The translations under genes were made by a program, and so were the position numbers. From Rhynchopus sp. YZ270_cl-10 (lineage: Eukaryota > Euglenozoa > Diplonemea > Diplonemida > Diplonemidae), in assembly GCA_964035575.1 (NCBI GenBank), contig OZ037928.1:496001-560000 (forward strand): a stretch of DNA of 64,000 nucleotides. The letters run 5' to 3'. Under the pieces are notes generated by a model. It saw nothing but the letters and a program-made list of their open reading frames with translations. It did not search any database and was not told the DNA's origin. Below, piece by piece: positions 37,657-46,829 of this stretch (its first letter is position 1; each line of letters begins with the position of its first letter).

Positions 37657-37782
37657 GAGCACCTCAGAGGGCAGAATGGCAAGGGTGAGGGGGTACAGAA
37701 GCCTCGTGTCCTGGCAGACAGCATGGGAGTCTACTGCAGCCGATCAGGGCTGTGCCCGTGGTAGATGCCCTGACAATAATTC

Positions 37783-37970
37783 CGGGTAGTGGTGAGAGTG
37801 GTGAGGAAGGGTGGGAGGGAAAACTCACAAAATAGAAATCAAACCACAGCAGCACACAGGGTTCTTTTTTTGGTGTGTACCGACGATTCGTATCTTCTTC
37901 TTTTGTAATATTTTCGCTCAGCAAACACAGCGAAAAGGAAGCGAGTAAAAATAATTTTGAACGAGGAGAG
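37783..37970 (-). promoter_or_regulatory. BiP-upstream-like module, copy a (before ANK1)
   Basis: This segment matches the BiP upstream region in order: GGTGAGGAAGGGTGGGAGGG, CTCACAA, GGTTCTTTTT, GGTGT, CCGACGATTCGTATCTTCTT, TAATATTTTCGCTCAGC and the GCGAAAAGGAAGCGAGTAA block. The inverted repeat TTTTCGCT/AGCGAAAA is kept although its loop differs. It lies about 440 bp upstream of the ANK1 ATG in the same orientation as before BiP. The TTCTAGAA dyad is not included. A shared regulatory role is inferred. Confidence 0.5.
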
Positions 37971-38249
37971 GGGAGGGAGAGAAGAGGGTACCCCGCGTCC
38001 TTAGTCCATAGTGCCATAGTACCATACTACCCCACCACTAAAAAAACAAAAAAAAAAAAAGTGAAATCGTGTTGTCAGCGTGCGTCATCGTGCACAATCA
38101 TGTGTTATCGCCCCCTGCCCCGCAGCCCAGGAAACGCTGCATACAGTGGGCATGATTTCTTGCTCACTCAACAAAACACTACTCGACCCGCCCAAACTCA
38201 CAGAATAATCCTAACACCCCAATTCCCACTCCCGCTTTCTTTACTGCCC

Positions 38250-39470
38250 CTAAAAACCAACGTCACTTAGTCTGCTGCGTACAACGTTGCTACACTTGTC
38301 CATTCCGTCGACTTTCGACAACATTTTGCAGTTGCAGAGAAACCCACCACCAATCGTGGTGACTGCTTGCAGGCCGGTGAGGTCCACTTCCGACAACGAT
38401 GTGCAGTTGTAGAGAAACCCGCCACCCATCGTGGTGACTGCTTGCAGAGCAGTGAAGTCGACTTTCGACAACGATGTGCAGTCGGAGAGAAAATAATCAC
38501 CAATCGTAGTGACGGCTTGCAGGGCAGTGAAGTCCACTTTCGACAACGATGTGCAGTCGTAGAGAAAATAATCACCAATCGTGGTGACTGCTTGCAGGCC
38601 GGAAAAGTCCACTTTCGACAACGATGTGCAGTTGGAGAGAAAATAATCACCAATCGTGGTGACTGCTTGCAGGCCGGTGAAGTCCACTTCCGACAACGAT
38701 GTGCAGTTGTAGAGAAACCCGCCACCCATCGTGGTGACTGCTTGCAGAGCAGTGAAGTCCACTTTCGAAAACGATGTGCAGTCGGAGAGAAAATAATCAC
38801 CAATCGTAGTGACGGCTTGCAGGGCAGTGAAGTCCACTTTCGACAACGATGTGCAGTTGTAGAGAAACCGGTCACCAATCGTGGTGACTGCTTGCAGGCC
38901 GGAAAAGTCCACTTTCGACAACGATGTGCAGTTGGAGAGAAAATAATCACCAATCGTGGTGACTGCTTGCAGGCCGGTGAAGTCCACTTTCGACAACGTT
39001 GTGCATTTGTAGAGAAACCCGCCACCAATCGTGGTGACGCAGGGTAATGCAGGCAGGTGCAGTGTGATGCCACAGTTGTCATCGGGTACGCAACTGAAAC
39101 CAATGCGCGTTACGTCACTACCTGAGAAGAAGTCTGCTGGAATCTCAGTCGCAACTTCTGCCTGAAGAAGCAAGCTGGCCACCTTCGGATCCTCCACCTG
39201 CTGCAACCTTTCTGCTGTGATGTTTGTCTCACCCAAGGCATGAAGAGCTGATATGGCTTCGTACTTCATCGTTTTCGTCAACACGACTGTATCTCCAGCA
39301 CTCAGTTCTGTGATGTCCTCTCCTTCCTCCTTCCCTCCGAAGCCCATGCGGAAGCTGTCTTCGCACAACTCTGTTGCAGACACCACCTTCTGCCGCATCG
39401 TCTCCGTTGTGTCGTTCTCACCCACCTCCATCACGAAGTCCTTCCCCAAGCCCTGGATAATCAGTTCCAT
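38250..39470 (-). CDS. Ubiquitin-like/BspA-type LRR protein, LRR1 (10 repeats)
   Basis: 406 residues from the ATG at 39468-39470. Residues 1 to about 70 resemble ubiquitin: [17 protein letters not shown], then [10 protein letters not shown], then [13 protein letters not shown], matching ubiquitin's beta hairpin, helix and IFAGKQLEDGRTL region in spacing. No C-terminal diglycine follows, so it is a domain rather than a conjugated tag. A helical linker leads to ten 25-residue repeats of the form [24 protein letters not shown], the BspA/LRR_5 pattern, ending [16 protein letters not shown]. No signal peptide or anchor is visible. A pyrimidine-rich tract ending CCCGCAG lies 21 nt before the ATG. 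The DNA repeat is exactly 75 bp, so other frames also stay open; those are shadows. Confidence 0.9.
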   Translation of the reverse strand: MELIIQGLGKDFVMEVGENDTTETMRQKVVSATELCEDSFRMGFGGKEEGEDITELSAGDTVVLTKTMKYEAISALHALGETNITAERLQQVEDPKVASLLLQAEVATEIPADFFSGSDVTRIGFSCVPDDNCGITLHLPALPCVTTIGGGFLYKCTTLSKVDFTGLQAVTTIGDYFLSNCTSLSKVDFSGLQAVTTIGDRFLYNCTSLSKVDFTALQAVTTIGDYFLSDCTSFSKVDFTALQAVTTMGGGFLYNCTSLSEVDFTGLQAVTTIGDYFLSNCTSLSKVDFSGLQAVTTIGDYFLYDCTSLSKVDFTALQAVTTIGDYFLSDCTSLSKVDFTALQAVTTMGGGFLYNCTSLSEVDLTGLQAVTTIGGGFLCNCKMLSKVDGMDKCSNVVRSRLSDVGF

Positions 39471-40005
39471 TTTATGTGTCTCTTGATGTATCTCTGCGGG
39501 TGGGTTGTTGGGTAAGGAAGAGCTTTTAACCCGCAAACCCCAAGATGTTTTATCATCTGAATCCAAAAAATCAATAATTCATAACTTTTGACATTTTTCA
39601 AATTTATTAGATACGAGGGAGGTCTTGGTGGAGAAGAACTTTTTTTTCGTGTTGTTTTAACTCTGGGCGGGAGAGAAAGGGAGCGAGAGAGGGTTACCTG
39701 CCGCTGTGCGTCGTTGAAGTACGCAGGCACCGTCACCACAGCGTGGTGCACCGCCTCCCCCAGGTAGCGCTCTGTGGTCTTCGTGCCGTACATGCCGCAG
39801 ACAGCATGGGAGTCTACTGCAGCCGATCAGGGCTGTGCCCGTGGTAGATGCCTGACAATAACTTGAAGGAGGAGAGGGAGGAAGAGTAGAGGGGAAACAA
39901 GTATCAAATCATGGTTCGGAACACATTGTGGGTACCTTTGAAGACGTTGATGTGCAATGCTGTGTGGTGAGGGAAGGGGTCTGCTGGATGCCGTGTCCAC
40001 AAGCA
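39471..40005. other. Spacer between LRR1 and ANK2
   Basis: No gene. On the minus strand it carries the LRR leader, a 78-bp BiP fragment (39697-39774), a short segment (cagacagcatggg onward, about 39794-39860) also found near the LSU rRNA fragments, and the ANK2 3' region. Confidence 0.6.
39697..39774 (-). pseudogene. 78-bp BiP coding fragment, copy a
   Basis: Identical to the BiP sequence encoding residues 167-191 ([12 protein letters not shown] onward to NDAQRQ). The frame is preceded by MYGTKTT, unlike BiP. It is followed at the point where the match ends by GTAACC, a splice-donor-like sequence, then a pyrimidine tract and CCCAG 35 nt later. It lies about 230 bp upstream of the LRR1 ATG on the same strand. 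Confidence 0.85.
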
Positions 40006-41556
40006 TCATTCCTCCGCACCGTGGTCGAGGAGAATCCGAGACACACTTACCTGATGTCGGGGACACTGCCTCGCACGTTGCAAAGCAGTGAGGCCACTCT
40101 CATTTCTGTGGTTCACATCCACCTCCTTCAAGCCCACCAGATAGCGCACAGTCTCGATCTGTCCATGACCGGCCGCAATGCTGAGACATGTGTCCCCATT
40201 GTCATCCACCACAGTCACGTCCGCACCGGCTTCCAACAACATCTCCACAATTTCGAGTGCCGGTTCCTCACAAGCACGGTGAAGAGGGGTACACCCCATG
40301 GAAGACATTGCATCAAGGTCTGCCCCTGCATCAATGAGCAGCTTCGACACCTCCATGTGGTTCTCTGTCACTGCGCGGTACAGTGGAGTGGCACCGTCAT
40401 TTGTCTGATTCACGTCCACCTCCGGCATGCACAGAAGAGTACGCACAGTCTCGGTGTGTCCATTCCATGCTGCAACGGCAAGACAGGTGTCTCCTTCGTC
40501 GTTTGTGACGCACACCCTCGCACCTGCTCTGAGCAACACCTCAACAATACCCTGCTTCCCATTCTCACTCGACAAGAGGAGTGGCGAATTCCCGTCGTTA
40601 TCCTTCCCCTCGATGTCTGCCCCTGCATCAATGAGCAGCTTCGTCACCTCTGTAAGGTTTGCCTCAGCTGCTTTGTAGATAGGGTGACCAGCTACTGCGA
40701 GCATCGCGGTGCTGCCATCGTCAAACGCGTGATTCACGTCCACATCCGGCAAGCCCAGAAGATGGCGCACAGTCTCGGTGTGGCCGTTTGCTGCTGCCAT
40801 CTGAACACCTGAGTTTCCTCTGTTTTTTACAACACCTTCTTCCAGCAGCATCTTCACATTTGCCGGGATGTCTGCCCCTGCATTAATGAGCACTTCGAGC
40901 ACGTCTACGTGATCTTGACATGCTGCACAGAACAACGCAGACCTGTACCCGTGGTCACCACTTTTGTGATTTATTAGCGCACTATTCCTGTGCACAAGAT
41001 AGCGCACAACCTCAGTGTGTCCAAAATTTGAGGCAAAAATAAGACAGGTGTTTCCGAAGTTGCACGTCACAGACATTCCTGCACCTGCTTCGACCAACAT
41101 CTTCACAACCACGAGTGCTCCTGAACGACAAGCCCAGTGCAGAGGCGAACGTCCCATGTCGTCCTTTGTCTCGATGTCTGCCCCTGCATCAATGAGCACC
41201 TGACACACTGCAGGGTCCTCCCACATGGCTGGACAAGGACAGTCTTCGGTGTCCTCCTGCCCGTGTGGGACAAACGCGACGTTGCTGCAGACTGACTTCC
41301 AATGCTGCAAGAGGACCTTCGTGCACGCAGTGCGGTCTGCGTGGACACACTCACTCAGCAGGATCCCAAAGCCCATCTGCGTCTCGACACACGGAAGAAG
41401 CAGTGCAAGACATTCATCGAGCTTGTCAAGCCCCGCCCGCATAGCAGTCGTGTCGCCGTTCCTGGCAGCCTCCACCAAGACCTCGTGTGCAGAAAGCTTT
41501 CTTCTCTTTGGTGGGTTCTCGCCAGGTGTGCTGTCTGCGTGGCGCTTCTTCGACAT
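40006..41556 (-). CDS. Ankyrin-repeat protein ANK2
   Basis: 516 residues from the ATG at 41554-41556. The N-terminus begins MSKKRHADSTPGENPPKRRK with a basic nuclear-localisation-like motif. About ten or eleven ankyrin repeats follow, including GRSPLHWACRSGALVVVK, GDTCLAVAAWNGHTETVR, GATPLYRAVTENHMEVSK and GCTPLHRACEEPALEIVE. It is nearly identical to ANK3 and clearly paralogous to ANK1. Near the C-terminus the coding sequence contains CATCAGGTAAGTG, a strong splice-donor match; read through, the frame ends SVSRILLDHGAEE like ANK1, so I keep the unspliced model but an alternative end is possible. Likely a protein-binding scaffold; partner unknown. Confidence 0.9.
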   Translation of the reverse strand: MSKKRHADSTPGENPPKRRKLSAHEVLVEAARNGDTTAMRAGLDKLDECLALLLPCVETQMGFGILLSECVHADRTACTKVLLQHWKSVCSNVAFVPHGQEDTEDCPCPAMWEDPAVCQVLIDAGADIETKDDMGRSPLHWACRSGALVVVKMLVEAGAGMSVTCNFGNTCLIFASNFGHTEVVRYLVHRNSALINHKSGDHGYRSALFCAACQDHVDVLEVLINAGADIPANVKMLLEEGVVKNRGNSGVQMAAANGHTETVRHLLGLPDVDVNHAFDDGSTAMLAVAGHPIYKAAEANLTEVTKLLIDAGADIEGKDNDGNSPLLLSSENGKQGIVEVLLRAGARVCVTNDEGDTCLAVAAWNGHTETVRTLLCMPEVDVNQTNDGATPLYRAVTENHMEVSKLLIDAGADLDAMSSMGCTPLHRACEEPALEIVEMLLEAGADVTVVDDNGDTCLSIAAGHGQIETVRYLVGLKEVDVNHRNESGLTALQRARQCPRHQVSVSRILLDHGAEE

Positions 41557-41789
41557 GGTTTCTTTTGTTTGAAGATGTCGATATTCAATATTGTCTTTTA
41601 TTCTGTTTCTCGTGAAGCCTGTGAGGTGAGTGGTGGGTGTCCCTGAACTGCTTCCACCCCCCCTGACAAGCACAGCCACCAGCAGAAACAGGTGTGGAAG
41701 TCTCCTGAGGGCGGAACTCTATCTCTGAAGGTGAGGGAGGGTGTAACGAAGGAGCAATAAACACCCCTGGATTTCACTTATGTCTAGGC

Positions 41790-41863
41790 TAGGAAGAGCC
41801 CACGAAGGATCAAAAAGCAACGTCGCTATGAACGCTTGGCTGCCACAAGACAGTTATCCCTGT
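41790..41863 (-). rRNA. LSU (28S) rRNA fragment, copy b
   Basis: Same 74-bp domain V segment as at 37583-37656, without any difference I can see, in the same position relative to the neighbouring ankyrin and LRR genes. Not a functional rRNA gene. Confidence 0.85.
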
Positions 41864-41990
41864 GAGCACCTCAGAGGGCAGAATGGCAAGGGTCAGGGGG
41901 TACAGAAGCCTCGTGTCCTGGCAGACAGCATGGGAGTCCACTGCAGCCGATCAGGGCTGTGCCCGTGGTAGATGCCCTGACAATAACTCC

Positions 41991-42178
41991 GGGTAGTGGT
42001 GAGAGTGGTGAGGAAGGGTGGGAGGGAAAACTCACAAAATAGAAATCAAACCACACAGCAGCACACAGGGTTCTTTTTTTGGTGTGTACCGACGATTCGT
42101 ATCTTCTTCTTTTGTAATATTTTCGCTCAGCAAACACAGCGAAAAGGAAGCGAGTAAAAATAATTTTGAACGAGGAGA
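41991..42178 (-). promoter_or_regulatory. BiP-upstream-like module, copy b (before ANK2)
   Basis: Second copy of the BiP-upstream-like segment, keeping the TTTTCGCT/AGCGAAAA inverted repeat and the ACGATTCGTATCTTCTTC core, about 440 bp before the ANK2 ATG. It includes the CCACACAGCAGCACACAGGG sequence shared with the leader of BiP copy 9 (29630-29650), which the internal array copies lack. Confidence 0.5.
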
Positions 42179-42444
42179 GGGGAGGGAGAGAAGAGGGTAC
42201 CCCGCGTCCTTAGTCGATAGTGCCATAGTACCCCAGCACTAAAAAACAAAAAAAAGTGAAATCGTGTTGTCATCGTGCGTCATCTTGCACAATCATGTGT
42301 TATCGCCCCCTGCCCCGCAGCCCAGGAAACGCTGCATACAGTGGGCATGATTTCTTGCTCACTCAACAAAACACTACTCGACCCGCCCAAACTCACAGAA
42401 TAATCCTAACACCCCAATTCCCACTCCCGCTTTCTTTACTGCCC

Positions 42445-44046
42445 CTAAAAACCACCGTCACTTAGTCTGCTGCGTACAACGTTGCTACACTTGTCCATTC
42501 CGTCGACTTTCGACAACATTTTGCAGTTGTAGAGAAACCCACCACCAATCGTGGTGACTGCTTGCAGGCCGGTGACGTCCACTTCCGACAACGATGTGCA
42601 GTAGGAGAGAACATCATCACCAATCGTGGTGACCGCTTGCAGGGCGGTGAAGTCCACTTCCGACAACGATGTGCAGTCGGAGAGAAAAGTGCGACCAATC
42701 GAGGTGACGGCTTGCAGGCCGGTGAAGTCCACTTTCGACAACGATGTGCAGTTGTAGAGAAAATCATCACCAATCGTGGTGACGGCTTGCAGGCCGGTGA
42801 AGTCCACTTTCGACAACGATGCGCAGTTGGAGAGAACATCATCACCAATCGTGTTGACGGCTTGCAGGCCGGTGAAGTCCACTTCCGACAACGATGTGCA
42901 GTCGGAGAGAAAAGTGCGACCAATCGAGGTGACGGCTTGCAGGCCGGTGAAGTCCACTTTCGACAACGATGTGCAGTTGTAGAGAAAATCATCACCAATC
43001 GTGGTGACGGCTTGCAGGCCGGTGAAGTCCACTTTCGACAACGATGCGCAGTTGGAGAGAACATCATCACCAATCGAGGTGACCGCTTGCAGGCCGGTGA
43101 AGTCCACTTCCGACAACGATGTGCAGCGGGAGAGAAACCCGTCACCAATCGTGGTGACCGCTTGCAGGCCGGTGAAGTCCACTTTCGACAACGATGTGCA
43201 GTCGGAGAGAAAATGGTTACCAATCGTGGTGACTGCTTGCAGGCCGGTGAAGTCCACTTCCGACAACGATGTGCAGTCGGAGAGAAAATGGTTACCAATC
43301 GTGGTGACTGCTTGCAGGGCGGTGAAGTCCACTTCCGACAACGATGTGCAGTCGGAGAGAAAAGTGCGACCAATCGAGGTGACGGCTTGCAGGCCGGTGA
43401 AGTCCACTTCCGACAACGTTGTGCAGTTGTAGAGAAAATAATCACCAATCGTGGTGACTGCTTGCAGGCCGGTGAAGTCCACTTGCGACAACGTTGTGCA
43501 GTTGGAGAGAAAATGGTTACCAATCGTGGTGACTGCTTGCAGGCCGGTGAAGTCCACTTTCGACAACGATGTGCAGTTGTAGAGAAACCCGCCACCAATC
43601 GTGGTGACGCAGGGTAATGCAGGCAGGTGCAGTGTGATGCCACAGTTGTCATCCACATTGGGTACGCAACTGAAACCAATGCGCGTTACGTCACTACCTG
43701 AGAAGAAGTCTGCTGGAATCTCAGTCGCAACTTCTGCCTGAAGAAGCAAGCTGGCCACCTTCGGATCCTCCACCTGCTGCAACCTTTCTGCTGTGATGTT
43801 TGTCTCACCCAAAGCATGAAGAGCTGATATGGCTTCGTACTTCATCGTTTTCGTCAACACAACTGTATCTCCAGAACTCAGTTCTGTGATGTCCTCTCCT
43901 TCCTCCTTCCCTCCGAAGCCCATGCGGAAGCTGTCCTCGCACAACTCTGTTGCAGACGCCACCTTCTGCCGCATCGTCTCCGTTGTGTCGTTCTCACCCA
44001 CCTCCATCACGAAGTCCTTCCCCAAGCCCTGGATAATCAGTTCCAT
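42445..44046 (-). CDS. Ubiquitin-like/BspA-type LRR protein, LRR2 (15 repeats)
   Basis: 533 residues from the ATG at 44044-44046. Same N-terminal ubiquitin-like domain as LRR1 (Ser for Ala in ITELSSGDTVV), the same linker with an added NV, then fifteen 25-residue BspA-type repeats. The frame stays open about 90 codons upstream of this ATG, but that stretch is the ankyrin-gene leader spliced to the LRR leader and is probably untranslated. Runs of three repeats ([30 protein letters not shown]) recur in order, showing expansion by multi-repeat blocks. Variable residues cluster at repeat positions 10-11 and 14-15. Likely a ligand- or protein-binding solenoid; cellular site unknown. Confidence 0.9.
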   Translation of the reverse strand: MELIIQGLGKDFVMEVGENDTTETMRQKVASATELCEDSFRMGFGGKEEGEDITELSSGDTVVLTKTMKYEAISALHALGETNITAERLQQVEDPKVASLLLQAEVATEIPADFFSGSDVTRIGFSCVPNVDDNCGITLHLPALPCVTTIGGGFLYNCTSLSKVDFTGLQAVTTIGNHFLSNCTTLSQVDFTGLQAVTTIGDYFLYNCTTLSEVDFTGLQAVTSIGRTFLSDCTSLSEVDFTALQAVTTIGNHFLSDCTSLSEVDFTGLQAVTTIGNHFLSDCTSLSKVDFTGLQAVTTIGDGFLSRCTSLSEVDFTGLQAVTSIGDDVLSNCASLSKVDFTGLQAVTTIGDDFLYNCTSLSKVDFTGLQAVTSIGRTFLSDCTSLSEVDFTGLQAVNTIGDDVLSNCASLSKVDFTGLQAVTTIGDDFLYNCTSLSKVDFTGLQAVTSIGRTFLSDCTSLSEVDFTALQAVTTIGDDVLSYCTSLSEVDVTGLQAVTTIGGGFLYNCKMLSKVDGMDKCSNVVRSRLSDGGF

Positions 44047-44300
44047 TTTATGTGTCTCTTGATGTATCTCTGCGGGTGGGTTGTTGGGTAAGGAAGAGCT
44101 TTTAACCCGCAAACACTTGGTATTCAATATTGTGTCTTTTATTCTGTTTCTCGTGAAGGTTGTGAGGTCAGTGGCGGGTGTCCCTGAACTGCTTCCACCC
44201 CCTGACAAGCACAGCCACCAGCAGAAACAGGTGTGGAAGTCTCCTGAGGGCGGAACTCTATCTCTGAAGGTGAGGGAGGGTGTAACGAAGGAGCAATAAA
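44047..44300 (-). other. Chimeric leader of LRR2
   Basis: From 44047 to about 44117 the sequence is the LRR-type leader; from there to about 44300 it switches to the ankyrin-type leader (ATTCAATATTGTGTC and onward). LRR1 and LRR3 instead continue into the BiP-fragment spacer. The junction implies a recombination that removed an ankyrin gene and the BiP fragment. Confidence 0.75.
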
Positions 44301-44328
44301 CACCCCTGGATTTCACTTACGTCTAGGC

Positions 44329-44402
44329 TAGGAAGAGCCCACGAAGGATCAAAAAGCAACGTCGCTATGAACGCTTGGCTGCCACAAGACAGTTATCCCT
44401 GT
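44329..44402 (-). rRNA. LSU (28S) rRNA fragment, copy c
   Basis: Third copy of the 74-bp domain V segment, again just outside the ankyrin-type leader, although here the adjacent gene is LRR2. A relic, not a gene. Confidence 0.85.
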
Positions 44403-44528
44403 GAGCACCTCAGAGGGCAGAATGGCAAGGGTCAGGGGGTACAGAAGCCCCGTGTCCTGGCAGACAGCATGGGAGTCTACTGCAGCCGATCAGGGCTGTG
44501 CCCGTGGTAGATGCCCTGACAATAATTC

Positions 44529-44718
44529 CGGGTAGTGGTGAGAGTGGTGAGGAAGGGTGGGAGGGAAAACTCACAAAATAAAAATCAAACCACACAGCAG
44601 CACACAGAGTTCTTTTTTTGGTGTGTACCGACGATTCGTATCTTCTTCTTTTGTAATATTTTCGCTCAGCAAACACAGCGAAAAGGAAGCGAGTAAAAAT
44701 AATTTTGAACGAGGAGAG
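44529..44718 (-). promoter_or_regulatory. BiP-upstream-like module, copy c (before LRR2)
   Basis: Third copy of the BiP-upstream-like module with the same inverted repeat and core. Because of the leader recombination it now stands upstream of an LRR gene rather than an ankyrin gene. Confidence 0.5.
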
Positions 44719-44992
44719 GGGAGGGAGAGAAGAGGGTACCCCGCGTCCTTAGTCGATAGTGCCATAGTACCATACTACCCCAGCACTAAAAAACAAAAAA
44801 AAGTGAAATCGTGTTGTCAGCGTGCGTCATCGTGCACAATCATGTGTTAGTTGCCCCCTGCCCCGCAGCCCAGGAAACGCTGCATACAGTGGGGATGATT
44901 TCTTGCTCACTCAACAAAACACTACTCGACCCGCCCAAACTCACAGAATAATCCTAACACCCCAATTCCCACTCCCGCTTTCTTTACTGCCC

Positions 44993-46294
44993 CTAAAAAC
45001 CACCGTCACTTAGTCTGCTGCGTACAACGTTGCTACACTTGTCCATTCCGTAGACTTTCGACAACATTTTGCAGTCGGAGAGAAAATAATCACCAATCGT
45101 GGTGACTGCTTGCAGGCCGGTGACGTCCACTTCCGACAACGATGTGCAGTAGGAGAGAACATCATCACCAATCGTGGTGACCGCTTGCAGGGCGGTGAAG
45201 TCCACTTCCGACAACGATGTGCAGTCGGAGAGAAAAGTGCGACCAATCGAGGTGACGGCTTGCAGGCCGGTGAAGTCCACTTTCGACAACGATGCGCAGT
45301 TGGAGAGAACATCATCACCAATCGTGGTGACAGCTTGCAGGCCGGTGAAGTCCACTTCCGACAACGATGCGCAGTTGGAGAGAAAATCATCACCAATCGT
45401 GGTGACGGCTTGCAGGCCGGTGAAGTCCACTTTCGACAACGATGCGCAGTTGGAGAGAACATCATCACCAATCGTGGTGACGGCTTGCAGGCCGGTGAAG
45501 TCCACTTCCGACAACGATGTGCAGCGGGAGAGAAACCCGTCACCAATCGTGGTGACCGCTTGCAGGCCGGTGAAGTCCACTTTCGACAACGATGTGCAGT
45601 CGGAGAGAAAATGGTTACCAATCGTGGTGACTGCTTGCAGGCCGGTGAAGTCCACTTCCGACAACGATGTGCAGTCGGAGAGAAAAGTGCGACCAATCGA
45701 GGTGACGGCTTGCAGGCCGGTGAAGTCCACTTCCGACAACGTTGTGCAGTTGGAGAGAAAATGGTTACCAATCGTGGTGACCGCTTGCAGGGCAGTGAAG
45801 TCCACTTTCGACAACGATGTGCAGTTGTAGAGAAACCCGCCACCAATCGTGGTGACGCAGGGTAATGCAGGCAGGTGCAGTGTGATGCCACAGTTGTCAT
45901 CCACATTGGGTACGCAACTAAAACCAATGCGCGTTACGTCACTACCTGAGAAGAAGTCTTCTGGAATCTCAGTCGCAACTTCTGCCTGAAGAAGCAAGCT
46001 GGCCACCTTCGGATCCTCCACCTGCTGCAACCTTTCTGCTGTGATGTTTGTCTCACCCAAAGCATGAAGAGCTGATATGGCTTCGTACTTCATCGTTTTC
46101 GTCAACACAACTGTATCTCCAGAACTCAGTTCTGTGATGTCCTCTCCTTCCTCCTTCCCTCCGAAGCCCATGCGGAAGCTGTCCTCGCACAACTCTGTTG
46201 CAGACGCCACCTTCTGCCGCATCGTCTCCGTTGTGTCGTTCTCACCCACCTCCATCACGAAGTCCTTCCCCAAGCCCTGGATAATCAGTTCCAT
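44993..46294 (-). CDS. Ubiquitin-like/BspA-type LRR protein, LRR3 (11 repeats)
   Basis: 433 residues from the ATG at 46292-46294. N-terminal ubiquitin-like domain and linker as in LRR2 (one change, IPEDFF for IPADFF), then eleven 25-residue BspA-type repeats ending CKMLSKVYGM and [16 protein letters not shown]. Its repeats are mostly a subset of those in LRR2, so the pair differs mainly by repeat number. The pyrimidine-AG site 21 nt before the ATG is kept. A BiP fragment lies about 230 bp upstream, as for LRR1. Confidence 0.9.
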   Translation of the reverse strand: MELIIQGLGKDFVMEVGENDTTETMRQKVASATELCEDSFRMGFGGKEEGEDITELSSGDTVVLTKTMKYEAISALHALGETNITAERLQQVEDPKVASLLLQAEVATEIPEDFFSGSDVTRIGFSCVPNVDDNCGITLHLPALPCVTTIGGGFLYNCTSLSKVDFTALQAVTTIGNHFLSNCTTLSEVDFTGLQAVTSIGRTFLSDCTSLSEVDFTGLQAVTTIGNHFLSDCTSLSKVDFTGLQAVTTIGDGFLSRCTSLSEVDFTGLQAVTTIGDDVLSNCASLSKVDFTGLQAVTTIGDDFLSNCASLSEVDFTGLQAVTTIGDDVLSNCASLSKVDFTGLQAVTSIGRTFLSDCTSLSEVDFTALQAVTTIGDDVLSYCTSLSEVDVTGLQAVTTIGDYFLSDCKMLSKVYGMDKCSNVVRSRLSDGGF

Positions 46295-46520
46295 TTTATG
46301 TGTCTCTTGATGTATCTCTGCGGGTGGGTTGTTGGGTAAGGAAGAGCTTTTAACCCGCAAACCCCAAGATTTTTTATCATCTGAATCTAAAGAAGCAAGA
46401 ATTTATAACTTTTGACATTTTTCAAATTTATTAGATACGAGGGAGGTCTTGGTGGAGAAGAACTTTTTTTTCGTGTTGTTTTAACTCTGGGCGGGAGAGA
46501 AAGGGAGCGAGAGAGGGTTA

Positions 46521-46598
46521 CCTGCCGCTGTGCGTCGTTGAAGTACGCAGGCACCGTCACCACAGCGTGGTGCACCGCCTCCCCCAGGTAGCGCTCTG
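46521..46598 (-). pseudogene. 78-bp BiP coding fragment, copy b
   Basis: Same fragment as at 39697-39774, again identical to array BiP codons 167-191 and followed by GTAACC and a pyrimidine tract ending CCCAG. It lies upstream of LRR3. Perfect identity with the functional array implies recent origin or conversion. Confidence 0.85.
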
Positions 46599-46829
46599 TG
46601 GTCTTCGTGCCGTACATGCCGCAGACAGCATGGGAGTCTACTGCAGCCGATCAGGGCTGTGCCCGTGGTAGATGCCTGACAATAACTTGAAGGAGGAGAG
46701 GGAGGAAGAGTAGAGGGGAAACAAGTATCAAATCATGGTTCGGAACACATTGTGGGTACCTTTGAAGACGTTGATGTGCAATGCTGTGTGGTGAGGGAAG
46801 GGGTCTGCTGGATGCCGTGTCCACAAGCA

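Noticed and set aside
38367-39047. Repetitive plus-strand and second-frame minus-strand frames over the LRR genes
   Set aside because: The 75-bp repeat is a multiple of three, so all frames stay open. Only the Ubl-LRR frame has a recognisable domain order.
38250-39566. N-terminal extension of LRR1 upstream of MELI
   Set aside because: It has no ATG and overlaps the leader with its acceptor-like site; the ubiquitin-like domain starts exactly at the downstream ATG in all three genes.
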